A stretch of DNA of 64,000 bases from contig OY992839.1 of NCBI GenBank assembly GCA_963921425.1, positions 14,115,409 through 14,179,408 on the forward strand. Direction: 5' to 3'. Under the pieces are notes generated by a model. It was not told the origin of the DNA. It searched no databases and worked only from the letters and a program-made list of their open reading frames with translations. The position numbers were made by a program, and so were the translations under genes. Below, piece after piece: positions 37,494-49,000 of the stretch; position 1 is the first letter of the stretch, and every line of letters begins with the position of its first letter. The stretch comes from Dryas octopetala (lineage: Eukaryota; Streptophyta; Magnoliopsida; Rosales; Rosaceae).

Positions 37494-38578
37494 GGTATAA
37501 ATTCTTCACTCTTAAATTTATTTGCATCACATATATATTTGTCCCTTATTATTTTGGAGTGGGTTAAAATGGTACTTTGACAAACACAGGCGTGCTGCAT
37601 TCCGTAAAGCCCTATATTATGCAAACGTACAGTCCACGGGTCCATATAGCTTGACAGACTAGCTAGCAGCGCTAAATGTAGTAAAAAAAGCGTTCTTGTT
37701 AAAAAAACCTTGAACCACATGGATCTTCTAGAAAACAGAGGGCACAAACACAATACAATCGTTTATGCATTTTTCCTGTTGAGCAGATGAAATAATATCT
37801 ATCAAGTTGATCACAATGCATGTCTTTCCACCATATAAAAATGAACCTAGCTAATCATCACAAATCTATAAGTAGTGCAGTTTTTCCACCATATAAAAAT
37901 TAACCTAATCATTACAAATCTATAAGTAGTGCACCATGAAAATATGAAATGTCAGACGTACAGAATTCGAATACTGACCATAAAATTAAGTTCGGGTGTT
38001 GTAAAGAATTAATTAGTGAACATAATTAATTTTTTATCTTATGTTAATATCGCATCTTCTATCGAAATATCTTACGAAGAGAATAGGATTAGAAATTAAT
38101 AGCTTTTAATACAATATATTAATAATTATCATGTTGGTCACAACGTATACATTGAACATATACATATCTACAGATTTATAGGTATCAACTCAATACACAA
38201 GTGGTTTCTTGATGGCATACACTCTACGAGTGTACTCATTAGGTTTTGAATAAGGTCCGCGATCGCGTGTCACTAAATGAGTTCAATTAAAATAAAAATA
38301 AAAAGGGCCCTCTACCATGCATGTTGGTTTTACACATAATTTGACCACAAAAAGTCTATTTAAAGTGCCCTTGCGCTATTATTGAGTAGAAGAAATAAAG
38401 TCTTTAGTAAGCGTATATAAACAGCTGTTCAGTGTATAAGCAATTCTTTAGTGGCCCCACCGAAAGGTAATAATTGTATATATTAAAGTGCCCTTAGGAA
38501 TAAATTTTTGGTTTCCCTGTACAAATGTGGTATATGAGAAAATTTAGGTTGGATGCTTACACGTGATTATATATTCAA

Positions 38579-38763
38579 TAATGCTAGTTGTCCCACATTT
38601 TTTTTCTCACATTTGTATCCCACCTGATGTGTCATTACTTTATTGGAAGGGTATTTCTTTTTTCTTTTTTAGGTTTTATTTTTTAATTTGTAGTGTCCAA
38701 TGTATGAATGCCATGTAAGATGGTATGAAATTGTGGTATAAAAATGTGGTAAGTGTAGCATTA
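38579..38763. mobile_element. Small MITE
   Basis: The ends taatgctagttgtcccacatt and, on the opposite strand, taatgctacacttaccacatt are inverted copies 185 bp apart. TAA/TTA at the tips would fit a 3-bp target site of the PIF/Harbinger type, but this is not proven. No coding sequence. Confidence 0.5.
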
Positions 38764-39162
38764 CTGTTATATATTATCATGCTAATATTATGGGTTTAGC
38801 CACTCATAAGAAGGAAGTTAATTATGTGTTAAAATATTTTCACTCCAATACACAACATGCTTTGAAAATACAAAAACAAAATATTAACATATAATTTTAA
38901 ATAATGCTAATTAAGGAAACCACATAAATTGGGAATTACCTGTGCATAAATTTTTCGATGTGACTGTAACACTGCCATGTAGTTTTATTAATCCACGTAA
39001 TATAATAAATTGGTGAAATGCAGCTGTTGGATAGGCTACTTGGAAGGACCGTATAATTACCCATAATACACTCAAGTTCAATCCCCCTTCTCCCCAACTC
39101 AAAAATAAAAAATAAAAAAAATAAATGGGTGACATATTTATACTTTTAAGGTATAGTATTAA

Positions 39163-39569
39163 GAGAAATGTTAGCTACCTTCTCAGTCGACTTTCTCTCT
39201 TAAGGGTATAGTATTTTCATGAAAACAATGCGAAATGATCATTCTGCAGTGTATTCTTATAATCAAATTAAATCGTTCATATTTTAGATCACTCTTTAAA
39301 TTAAGATCATTTCTGCAAACAATTAACCAAATCGAAAATCGTTTGGTCATGTAACTGTTATCAAATGAACCGCCCTCTGTTTATTTAATAATAAATATAT
39401 GACCAAACAAATTTCAATATGGTTGATTTTATATAGTGATGATACTTAAAGAGTGAACTAAAAAATAAATGATTCTGATTATATGAATACACTGCGAAAT
39501 AAAAAATATAAGAGAGAAGGTAAAAAGAGAAAGTATAAAGGAGAAAGGAGAAAGTGGCTACAATTTCTC
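39163..39569. mobile_element. Fold-back MITE
   Basis: A 407-bp sequence whose two halves are imperfect inverted copies: gagaaatgttagctacc at the left against gagaaattgtagccact from the right, with further pairing of the inner 'gcagtgtattc' segments. It is flanked by ATTAA at 39158-39162 and 39570-39574. The transcript would form one long hairpin. Confidence 0.7.
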
Positions 39570-39574
39570 ATTAA

Positions 39575-40881
39575 AAGAAATATATATGTAACAGTAAAAT
39601 ATCATGCGACTTAGTATTAATAAATATATACGTGTTATAAACTTATAATATAGGTGCATTAGTAATACCACGTAACGGTGTTACGATCACACTAAAAAAT
39701 TACTTTTATATATGTACCATTTCTCTAATAGAAGTGTAACCCATTATAAGAATATGTTACACATATGATATCCAACATGTGGTCTCTCTAACTAGCTTTA
39801 CTGTATATAATTTTTTTTTTTTTGTTTTATGAAAACTTAAACTCACTTCGTCGATCAGCATAATAATGGGATAAGCGTCGCACGTACTCAAATGTTTCTT
39901 AATAGTATAGTATACTGTTTTGTGTTGAAACAGTTCTCCACGTAATTAATATATTCCAAAATAAATCACATCAAAATCTGTTATCAACTCAATTAATGGG
40001 ACTTGGACAGCAAACGAACTGGCTTCAACGCTTCAACAACATTGATTATATGCTGATTGTTAAATAATTGGTCCACACGGTTCCTTGTGATTAGATGCAT
40101 AACATGTACAAATAGTTCAACTCAACCCCATGGCCAAATTTGTCAAGCCGGCTTTGAAAAATCCACTCAAAGTTTGGATTTTTGACCAATAGTTGCAATG
40201 GCTATTGGAGTGCACGCATTAATAATAAAGATCTTAGGCTCTTAATTACTATCTTCTGATTTTCTACATGATTCTGGGTCCTCATCACTTTTTGACAAAA
40301 CGTCACCGTTACCAAAATTGCCCAAGCGGTGGCTGCTTCCAATTCCAAATTAGAAAGGAATATTTGAAACCATTAGCACGACTCCACTCAAGGAATTGTG
40401 GCACATCTCACTCAAGGAAATTGATTGCCCTCTTGACTCCGAGTATGAGTTCAGTTTTTTATTTTCTTCTTTCTTTTTAAATATGGTAACGATATGAATG
40501 GTTTCTCTTTTCCTTTTTTCATTTTTTGTGGCCACCGATATTATAAAGGGTCATGAATGTCAACTCTAAAATTCTGTAATCTAAGATAAATCATAAATTT
40601 GAACCATCGACTTTTTATGTACATAACTTAAACTTAACATAGTATATAACTATATAAGTAATTTATAAAATTTAGAGACGCTCAACATTTCATGACTTGA
40701 GGTAGTTTGACTACTTTGTCTACCCATAAGACCACCCCTAAAAGATTATCTATATATAATCACGAAAAAATAGTTGTTGAAAGAAAACAAATGGCCTAGA
40801 CGCTTAAAAAATACACCATGGTTTTATTTTAAATCATTGCACTGTATTTTGCTAGTGTTATAAACTCATCACTCTATAACA
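39575..40881. other. AT-rich intergenic DNA
   Basis: No gene or well-bounded repeat was recognised. It lies inside the part of copy B that has no match upstream of laccase A, so it is probably inserted or expanded DNA. Confidence 0.4.
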
Positions 40882-41476
40882 TTTTTATTTGAGAAATTTG
40901 CACATTTACCGCCCAGACTAAAAGGGGTGTGTGCAATTACTACTTAAACAAATGGTTTTTACAATTTGTCATCTAGACTTTGTGTTGTGTAGCAATGTGG
41001 CACCTAATGTCACATTTTCTGTTAATTTAGACAATTTTTCTTCAAAATTCCTATTTTGCCCTTATATATGAAATTAGAAAACTTATATTTTTTCCCCAAA
41101 TTATTTTTCTTAAATAAAAATGATATTTTATTGCTTAACCAAATAAAAAAAATAAAAAAATAAAAAACCATCCAGTACCCCTCTCCCCACCCAATTGCAC
41201 CTCACCACCACCTAGCCCTCCCCTCGGATCACCACCATCACCATCACCTCCACTCTTTTCTCTTTTCTTTTTTCCCTCTTTCTCTCACCACTACTCACTG
41301 CCACCACCACTCTCTTTCTTTCCCTCTCTCTCCCACCACTCGATGTCACCAATGTCGTCCTCACCGATACTGTCGTTGGCGAGTGCATGAGCTTACCGCA
41401 GATTGACTATATAGCTCTCGCTTTATATGCTTAGAGGCAAAAATGGCATCGCACAAAGAGAAAGAAAGAGAGGGGG

Positions 41477-41479
<3 letters not shown>

Positions 41480-41512
<33 letters not shown>
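41480..41512 (+). repeat. (GA)n microsatellite
   Basis: About 16 GA units after a short G run, within the outer Mutator-like element. Confidence 0.9.
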
Positions 41513-41515
<3 letters not shown>

Positions 41516-41746
41516 GGAAGGTTCAAGGTTGGGTTTACTTAATTATTTTTAATTTTAGATATTTTAGTTTTGAATAAATATTTTTATCAGATTTTTTTTT
41601 TTTTTCCAAAACCTTTGTATATGATTTTATGAAAACACCGATTTAACATAATAATGGACGAAATGTGACAGAGGTGCCACATTGCTTTACAGAGCAAAGT
41701 CTGCATGACAAATAGTAAAATTTTTTAATTTGTTTGGGTGGTAATT

Positions 41747-42464
41747 GAGTGCTATTATTCTCACCCCTATGTCCTATTTTCTCACCCACCACTTTATAAA
41801 AATATTAATCATTTGTTTAATTTTTGCGAAATGACCTCTAATTAAAGATTTATGTAAACAAAAAAATATTTTACCATCCCACTTCTCTACACCGACCTAA
41901 ACTCATTTCATCTTCTCTTCATATTCCACACTTTAATATACATGGAAAACCACTTTGGATTCATAAACAATAATTTTCTTTTCTTCTACAAAGATTTATT
42001 CACAATATATATGACTCTTGATATTGTTTCCAATATATGATTTTGTCTTGTTCATTCATATTCTCGAATTCCCCTTGTTTTTTTAATTGTTTTGTTTGAC
42101 TTCTTCTCTTATTCATAATCTCACACTAACATAAAAGTTATTGGGCACATTACAAAGTTACAATTTATGGGTTGATTTAACCTTGCCCCCTTCTCTCTCA
42201 CTCTCTTCCTATTTGATCTAGGAGTATGAGTATGTATGAAGTTGTATATGAGTTCAAAATTTGGTGGGTGAATAGAATTTAGGGTTTATGGAAGAAAGAA
42301 AATATAGAGGAAAGAAATTTGGTGGAAAGAGTGTTTATTAGTAAAGGTATTTTAGGGACATTAGGGGGTAAAAAAAGAGGATTATTATTTCTTAAAATTT
42401 TAAAGGGGGTGTAATAATAGAGTGGGTGAAAAAATAGGACATGAGGGTGGGAATAGTAGCACTC
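41747..42464. mobile_element. Nested Mutator-like element (inner)
   Basis: The ends gagtgctattattctcaccc and, from the other strand, gagtgctactattcccaccc form an inverted repeat of about 45 bases. It is flanked by gtggtaatt / gtagtaatt (8 of 9 identical) at 41738-41746 and 42465-42473. The 718-bp element sits in the right inverted repeat of the outer element. No coding sequence. Confidence 0.82.
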
Positions 42465-42526
42465 GTAGTAATTGCACACACCCCCTGTAGTTTGAGTTAT
42501 AAATGTGCAAATTACTCTTTTTATTA

Positions 42527-43625
42527 ATGTTAATCAGTTACATTCGACAATTATGCAAAATAATAATTATGTAAATGACTTTATATTTTATTTAATTTGT
42601 AGAATATTCATACTATAACAAATTAATAGATACAAGTCGAAAAAAAATACAACATTTTATTTGAATCAGCAACTGTTATTCATAAAATTTGAATTCAATA
42701 TCTTCTCTAATGAAAGAGAGATTGAGTATCACTACTAAATTAAATTATCATTAATATAAAAATACTACGTTAAAACTCAAAACTTGATTGATATTTTTAT
42801 TCGGTAACAGTATTATTATTGACTAATAAAACCATGTGCTGTAAGCCTGTAACGCTCAAAGAAAAAATATTTTCAAACTCAATTTAAGCATGTGCTGTAA
42901 ACGTAAAAATTCAAACTGAGTTTAAGCATGTGCTGTAAAGGTTAAAATTCAAACATCTGAGTATTTTTTTTTTTTCAAGAGAACGTACTCCTGCGAGGAA
43001 GGTTTAGCACTTTCTTTATTTAATTCTCATATTATTTGTTGCCCCAAAATATTGTCGTCTTTTATTATTTTTATATAATAAACAATAATATAGTCATCTT
43101 GATTTCTTTTTTGAGAGAAAAACAATATAGTCCTCTAAATTTTCTATTTTAATTACTGTAGACAGTCTTTTAATAGTATAGTCACGTTTGTTGTAGGACT
43201 TTTTTGTTTCTTAATGTATTATGTCACCAGAAAAAATAAAATGCCTACATTGTGTTATGTCATTTAGGAGCAGGTAAAATGTGTCTGAGAAATTCATATT
43301 TGGACACAACCCCAAAGCCAAAAAGCAGGTAAACCTGCCTTTAATCTTAATCCACTGGCACGAATCGTGTAACATGCATGTTAACTTGGACCCAAAGCTA
43401 CGTACCCCAGCAAAAGAAAGAAAAAAATTAATTTGTTCACTAAACAAAAAATATGAATTTGTTCACCAAACAAAAAATATTAATTTGATGATTTGACAGT
43501 GTATCTTAATCTTCACATGTTTTATTAAACAAAATTAATTGTGTCAGATCACTATAACTCAACTTGCTTCTTATAGATATAGTACTTGTTTGCACCAACA
43601 CACACACATATATACAGATATATAC
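42527..43625. other. AT-rich intergenic DNA
   Basis: No gene supported. A short direct repeat of 'gcatgtgctgtaaa' occurs near 42834, 42889 and 42929. The part from about 43200 may weakly match the region upstream of laccase A near 24150. Confidence 0.4.
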
Positions 43626-44034
43626 AGGACCCTTTCAATAAGGGATCTCTCATTTAGTGTTAAATAAAAAATCACCCTGTGGGGCCCACACGGGTCATTT
43701 TATGTTAATTCGAACCGTCTATTTTTTACATCTCCATTGATAGATCATCTCTGTAAAAAATCAGCCAAATCAAAAATCGTTTAGCCGTTTATTTAAGCGG
43801 TCAAAGTTTAAAACAAATGGACGAACAACAAATTCTTCTATAAACACCTAAACTTTGACTGCTTAATCGAACGGGTAAACGATTTCCAATTTAGCTGATT
43901 TTTTGTAGAGATGATCTATCAATGGAGATGCAAAAAAATGAACAGTTCGGATTAACACAAAACGACTCGTGTGGGCCCCACAAGATAATCCCTCACTTAA
44001 CACTAAATGAGAGATTCCTTATTAGAAGGGCTCT
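43626..44034. mobile_element. Fold-back MITE, near-complete inverted repeat
   Basis: Each half of this 409-bp sequence mirrors the other: gatctctcatttagtgttaa near the left pairs with ttaacactaaatgagagatt near the right, 'gtggggcccacacg' with 'cgtgtgggccccac', and 'catctccattgatagatcat' with 'atgatctatcaatggagatg'. The target duplication is hidden in flanking TA repeats. Confidence 0.8.
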
Positions 44035-45057
44035 ATATATATATATATATTCATTTGGTGCGAAGAACTGGAAAACTTCTTAAACAAAATTTAGCTATGA
44101 TTCATGCACCGCACCCTATATAATATTACGCATTCATTCAATCCATAAGCCAGCAAAGTATTATTTACTAGGATTCATATAATATTAGATAAAAATATAT
44201 AGTGAAATATCAATGAAACAGTTATCATGTTGACATCAAGTTTTCTTTTCTTCTTTTGATTTTATTTATTAATCAAGTGGTTGAGATTTAATTCAGAATT
44301 TACTCAGATATAAGGTAACCAAAGTGTTATTTACTAGACCAAATAATCATTAACAAATTTTATTTTTTTTGAATCACATGCAATTTACTAGTATCATTAA
44401 ATAAAATAATAACCGAGATATATATTATTTTTATGTTAACATGACGTATCTATTTTTTTTGGTATTAAGTAATAGTTATTAAAAATATAAAATTGAATTA
44501 CTAAATTTGTGTTGAATTCATGTCGTATCTACAATTGTCTGCCATTTATTAATGTAGTATTAGGATATTTAATTGTGAAACTGGATCCAGGATTTTCTTT
44601 TCTCGCCTCTTCTTATTTACTCATTTTTCTCAAATTTATCTTCTAAAACTCATTCAAACATGATCCTAAGACAAATAATTAAAGAGAAAAATGTTTATTA
44701 AGTTAAAAATCCAAATTTGATATCAAAAACATTTTCTTAACAAAAAAACATAGAGACGGTGGGATCTTGTTTAAACATAGTTAAATATTTTAGATTTGAT
44801 TTTTGGTGAAGAAGAGAACAAAAAAAGGAAGCTAGGTTCCTCATCCAATTAGCGGCACCCCATGTTTTGCTATATTAGGTGGCGTTTAAAACATTATTTT
44901 CACTTGAATTTCCATATGTTTTTTCGTTTTCTTTCTTAATTTTGTCATTTTTGCTGTTTAATTAGGTACACAGGTTGAAGAGTTGAATCACGTGGCCGGA
45001 GAGAGACATCATCTATTAATCAAAAGGCAACTTGATCATTATTTACCAAGTCTTATA

Positions 45058-45907
45058 CAGTGCCGGGCCCTGAAGGGGGGACCGAGTGCGACCGGCTAGG
45101 CCCACCGGGCCCACAAATTTTTATATTATGTATATATTAATATATATATATATATTAAAAAAAATAGTTGTTGGATCTATTTATAATGTCTTCGTTACAA
45201 TTAGGCCCTTCTACTTATTGTGTTAGAGCTGTAGTTATCTAGTTTCTTTCTTTAGGTTTAGGTCCCCCTTTGTACAAAAAAAAAACTAGGTCCTTCTAAG
45301 ATATAAAGTTTGGATTCTACAACCTATTTTTCCTTGATTATTAGTTGAAAGCCACCTTTTTATTTCCTTAATTTGTGTTTGGCCAACTTGCTTTATTTTT
45401 TCTTTGGCTTCTCACGTCAATCACAAGAAAAGCAAGCCAACATCCTCATCTGCATGGCAGTGGGTCCTTTTTGCCCTTGGGTTTATACCTTTTTTTTTTT
45501 TTTTTCATCAAAACTATATGCCTTCTTTCTGAAAAGTTGGATTCAAAGAACATGTTTGCTTTAAATTGGCAAAGACGAATCTCTGCCTCTCCATATAGTC
45601 TTGTGGAAAACTAGTTTTTTTTTTTTTTTGTGTTCTCCACAGACTCTTTCAATTTGAAAGAAATTAGAGAGGTCCCATTAGGGCAATAAGGTAATTAATG
45701 TTTGAGTGTGTGTTTTTCCCTTATATCCTTATAAATTATTTTTTTTTCAATTATTTTCTTGACGTTCAACCAAAAATTTCTTAATTGATTTCTTGATGTG
45801 ATCGAAAATTTCCTAATTGATTTCTTGTCAATTATTTTGCAAAAGATTTTATTAAAGATCCAATTTAAATTTCGCCCCTGGGCCTTCCAAAAGTCAGGGC
45901 CGCCCTG
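45058..45907. mobile_element. hAT-like insertion in the laccase B promoter
   Basis: Gene A has a continuous 'caagtcttattctataaat'. In gene B the same sequence is split: 'caagtcttata' ends at 45057 and 'cttattctataaat' resumes at 45908. The 850 bp between has hAT-like ends, cagtgccgggccctga and, from the other strand, cagggcggccctga. The target repeat is imperfect (cttata/cttatt). No transposase; a T-run and AT-rich DNA fill the interior. Confidence 0.78.
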
Positions 45908-45914
45908 CTTATTC

Positions 45915-45921
45915 TATAAAT
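45915..45921 (+). promoter_or_regulatory. TATA box of laccase B
   Basis: tataaat lies 111 bases before the start codon and only seven bases after the right end of the hAT-like insertion, so everything upstream of the core promoter differs from gene A. Confidence 0.6.
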
Positions 45922-46025
45922 AGCTCTCGAACTGAGCCCAAAAATCCCACAACACCATTGAGGGTGACCTGAAGAACACAATTCATTTTCAAACAGTGAA
46001 GATTTTCAGACAAGAAACTGAAAAC

Positions 46026-49000
46026 ATGGGATTTAACAAAATGGGTTTGGTCTTCATTTTTGTTTGGTTTATGTTCCTTGATGGGTTGCTCCTTTGCAAG
46101 GCTAAACCCACTACCCATTATTATGATTTTGTTGTAAGTGTGCTTGCTATATATGCATTACTCTCTAACATAAGAGCATGCATGACTGCTTTTAAAGATG
46201 TAATGTGCTGCATGATGCATGTGCATGCCCGGATTTGTTTATATATGAATATTGTGCATGGATTTTTATTGGGTATTAATTCGTTGTGCTTGTTGGGGTT
46301 TGTATGTATGATATTTTGTGCAGCTAAAAGAAACAAATTTTACAAGGCTGTGCAGCACAAAGAGCATCTTAACTGTGAATGGTAGCTTTCCAGGGCCAAC
46401 CCTTCATGTTCATAAAGGAGATACCATTTATGTCAATGTCCATAATCAAGGACTGTACGGTGTCACCATTCATTGGTAAAGCCCGCAATTATTTTTTGTT
46501 TGGTATATAGATTTACACCAAACTCTTGATCTATCCGAATCCCAACTCTTTTTCAAACTGTTGTTTTTGGCCGTCTAAATTAGCACTTCTAGCAAATCCG
46601 ACCATCATTGAAAGCTGCATAGTTGAATAATAAATCCAAGCTGACTAACATTTTGCTATGTCTTGTTCAATTATTGAAGGCACGGAGTGAAGCAGCCAAG
46701 AAATCCATGGTCGGATGGACCCGAGAACATAACTCAGTGCCCGATCCAACCCGGAAACAGTTTCACTTACGAGGTTATATTTTCTAGTGAAGAAGGAACA
46801 TTATGGTGGCATGCTCACAGTGATTGGACACGCGCCACCGTCCATGGCGCCATCGTTATTCATCCGGCGGCCGGCACAACTTATCCATTTCCAAAGCCTT
46901 ATGCAGAAGAAACCATTATTTTAGGTACATACTTTAATATTTTTTTTAATAAAGGTGCTGATTTAGGTAACTAACAAATCCTAGCTAATTAATTCATAAA
47001 CTAGTATTCATTAATTAATTGCAACTCCCCCAACTAGCTCGTACATGAATACAAGAGTGTGGTAAGTGGTCTACGCGAATGTCGCTATTATGAAAGTGAC
47101 TTAATGCCGACTAATATGTGATGCCATACAAATAATGAGCTCCATTCTAACCTTCACATCTATATATCCCTCTCAATTAAAATACACCTAGTTTTATTCT
47201 TTCTGTTGTCTGTATAGTTTTATTTGTTTTAAAAATATGAAATAACAAAAGTATCCCTTATTTGGAAGGAAAAGTTAACGGACTTGACAGATTGTTTCAA
47301 ACTAACACAAATTCAAAATATGTGTCATATACTAACACAAATCCAAACTGGTGTCCTAAACTAGATGTGTCAATCCAATTAAGTTTAGTGCGAATGATTG
47401 ATCCGCGCTTTTTTTTGTTTTTTGCTAGAGAATGAATATATATTTATATTTATGAATCAAGATGTGAACCAATCACTCTAACTTAACATTTTATTTACTT
47501 TATTTTATTTTATTTTCTATATCTTCTTAAATATTTTAAAAAAATGGTAAACGACATTTTTGGTGACTGTGTTTTGGCCCGAAATCACATTTGGACATCG
47601 TAGTTCAATTTTGTCATTTTAGCCTTTATGTTTTATGTTGTTTGCAAATATTAAGGAATTTAAGGCAATTTTAACAAAACTCAAATTTTGAATTTGGGAA
47701 TAATTATCTATTTATTTTTAAGAAAACTTTTGTTGGGGGATTGAAATACCATCTTATGGATTTCGGAATACTAATTTCAATTCATTTTTGTATTTATTTG
47801 CTAATTAAAGAAATTGAGGCTCACAAAATTTTTAGGTTTGAACTTTAAATTTGGGATATCTTTAACTTCTAGTTTGTTTAAAAATCAAATTCAAGGCTAC
47901 ATACATGATTTTGCGATCACTTTTTAATAAAATTCGTGAGTTTAAATGAGTTACTAGTTTCTGTTTTTGAAATTTTTTTTTTTTATGTTGGGTTCAAAAT
48001 ATTCTAAAAATATTGCAAACAACATGAAACATAATAATCAAATTGACAAAATTGAAACCAAGAGTACCAAATGTGATTTCATGCCAAAGTACAAGAACAA
48101 AAAATGTAATTTACCTTAAAAAGGAAAAGTAACAATTGTTTTTTTTGGCGAAAAGTAATCAGTTGGAACGCGCACATATGCATTTTGGAGCTGCCCATAC
48201 TTTTCTTCCCATCTTTATCCTATTTGGTGAAGCAAACCAAAAGGAAGAATCTTGCTGTCCCTTTTTCATTCTTCTATATTGCGAAAACATACAAAACCGA
48301 AACCAATTATGAAGCAACAAAAATGTTTTCTCGATGCTGCAGTCGTATATAGTAGTACTATTAATTTGATTTATGCTAGCTAGGCATGCCTAGACTACTT
48401 AAAAGTACTTGCACATGCATATATGCATCGATTATTTCTTCTTAATAATTATTATATCATGTTGTGGCAGCATCATGGTTTAAAGGGGACATCAAGGCAC
48501 TAATTGATGAGGCCCTCACAACTGGTGGTGATCCAAACGTGTCCGATGCCTTCACAATCAATGGACAGCCCGGAGATTTATACAGTTGTTCCAATGGTAC
48601 GTAGAATAAATTAAAACAATTATTTATTTATTATAATGTTACTATCATGCATATAATTAAATTAGTCAAAAAGCAATGAGTAGCTAGTGCATGTTTTTCT
48701 AACTAGCTAGAGTACTTTAACTCAAAGGTTGAGTAACACTTTAATTATTTAATTACAATGCGCGTAATGTGGCAAGACTTCTGCATATATGTCTATGTAA
48801 TATAGATAAATTATAGGCTTGCAAAGGGAAATATAATAGTACTCAATAAATATGGGGTAATTATATAGATTTATCAGCTTTTTTGACCATTGAAATATAT
48901 GGGGTACGTCAGTTTCCAGAACATATAGCAGTACTCAGTAAATATCTAAAATTGGAAGAAGAAGATTCAGGTTTCACTTCTAACTTTATCAGAACTTAAC

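Larger units (their letters stand above)
40891..42517. mobile_element. Non-autonomous Mutator-like element (outer)
   Basis: Terminal inverted repeats: gagaaatttgcacatttacc at the left against gagtaatttgcacatttata from the right, running on past gtgtgtgcaattac and into the interior (the tract around 40970-41030 pairs with 41645-41720). It is flanked by the 9-bp duplication tttttattt / tttttatta (8 of 9 identical) at 40882-40890 and 42518-42526. Without the nested element its own length is about 0.9 kb. The centre is CT-rich with a GA microsatellite; no transposase. Confidence 0.8.
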
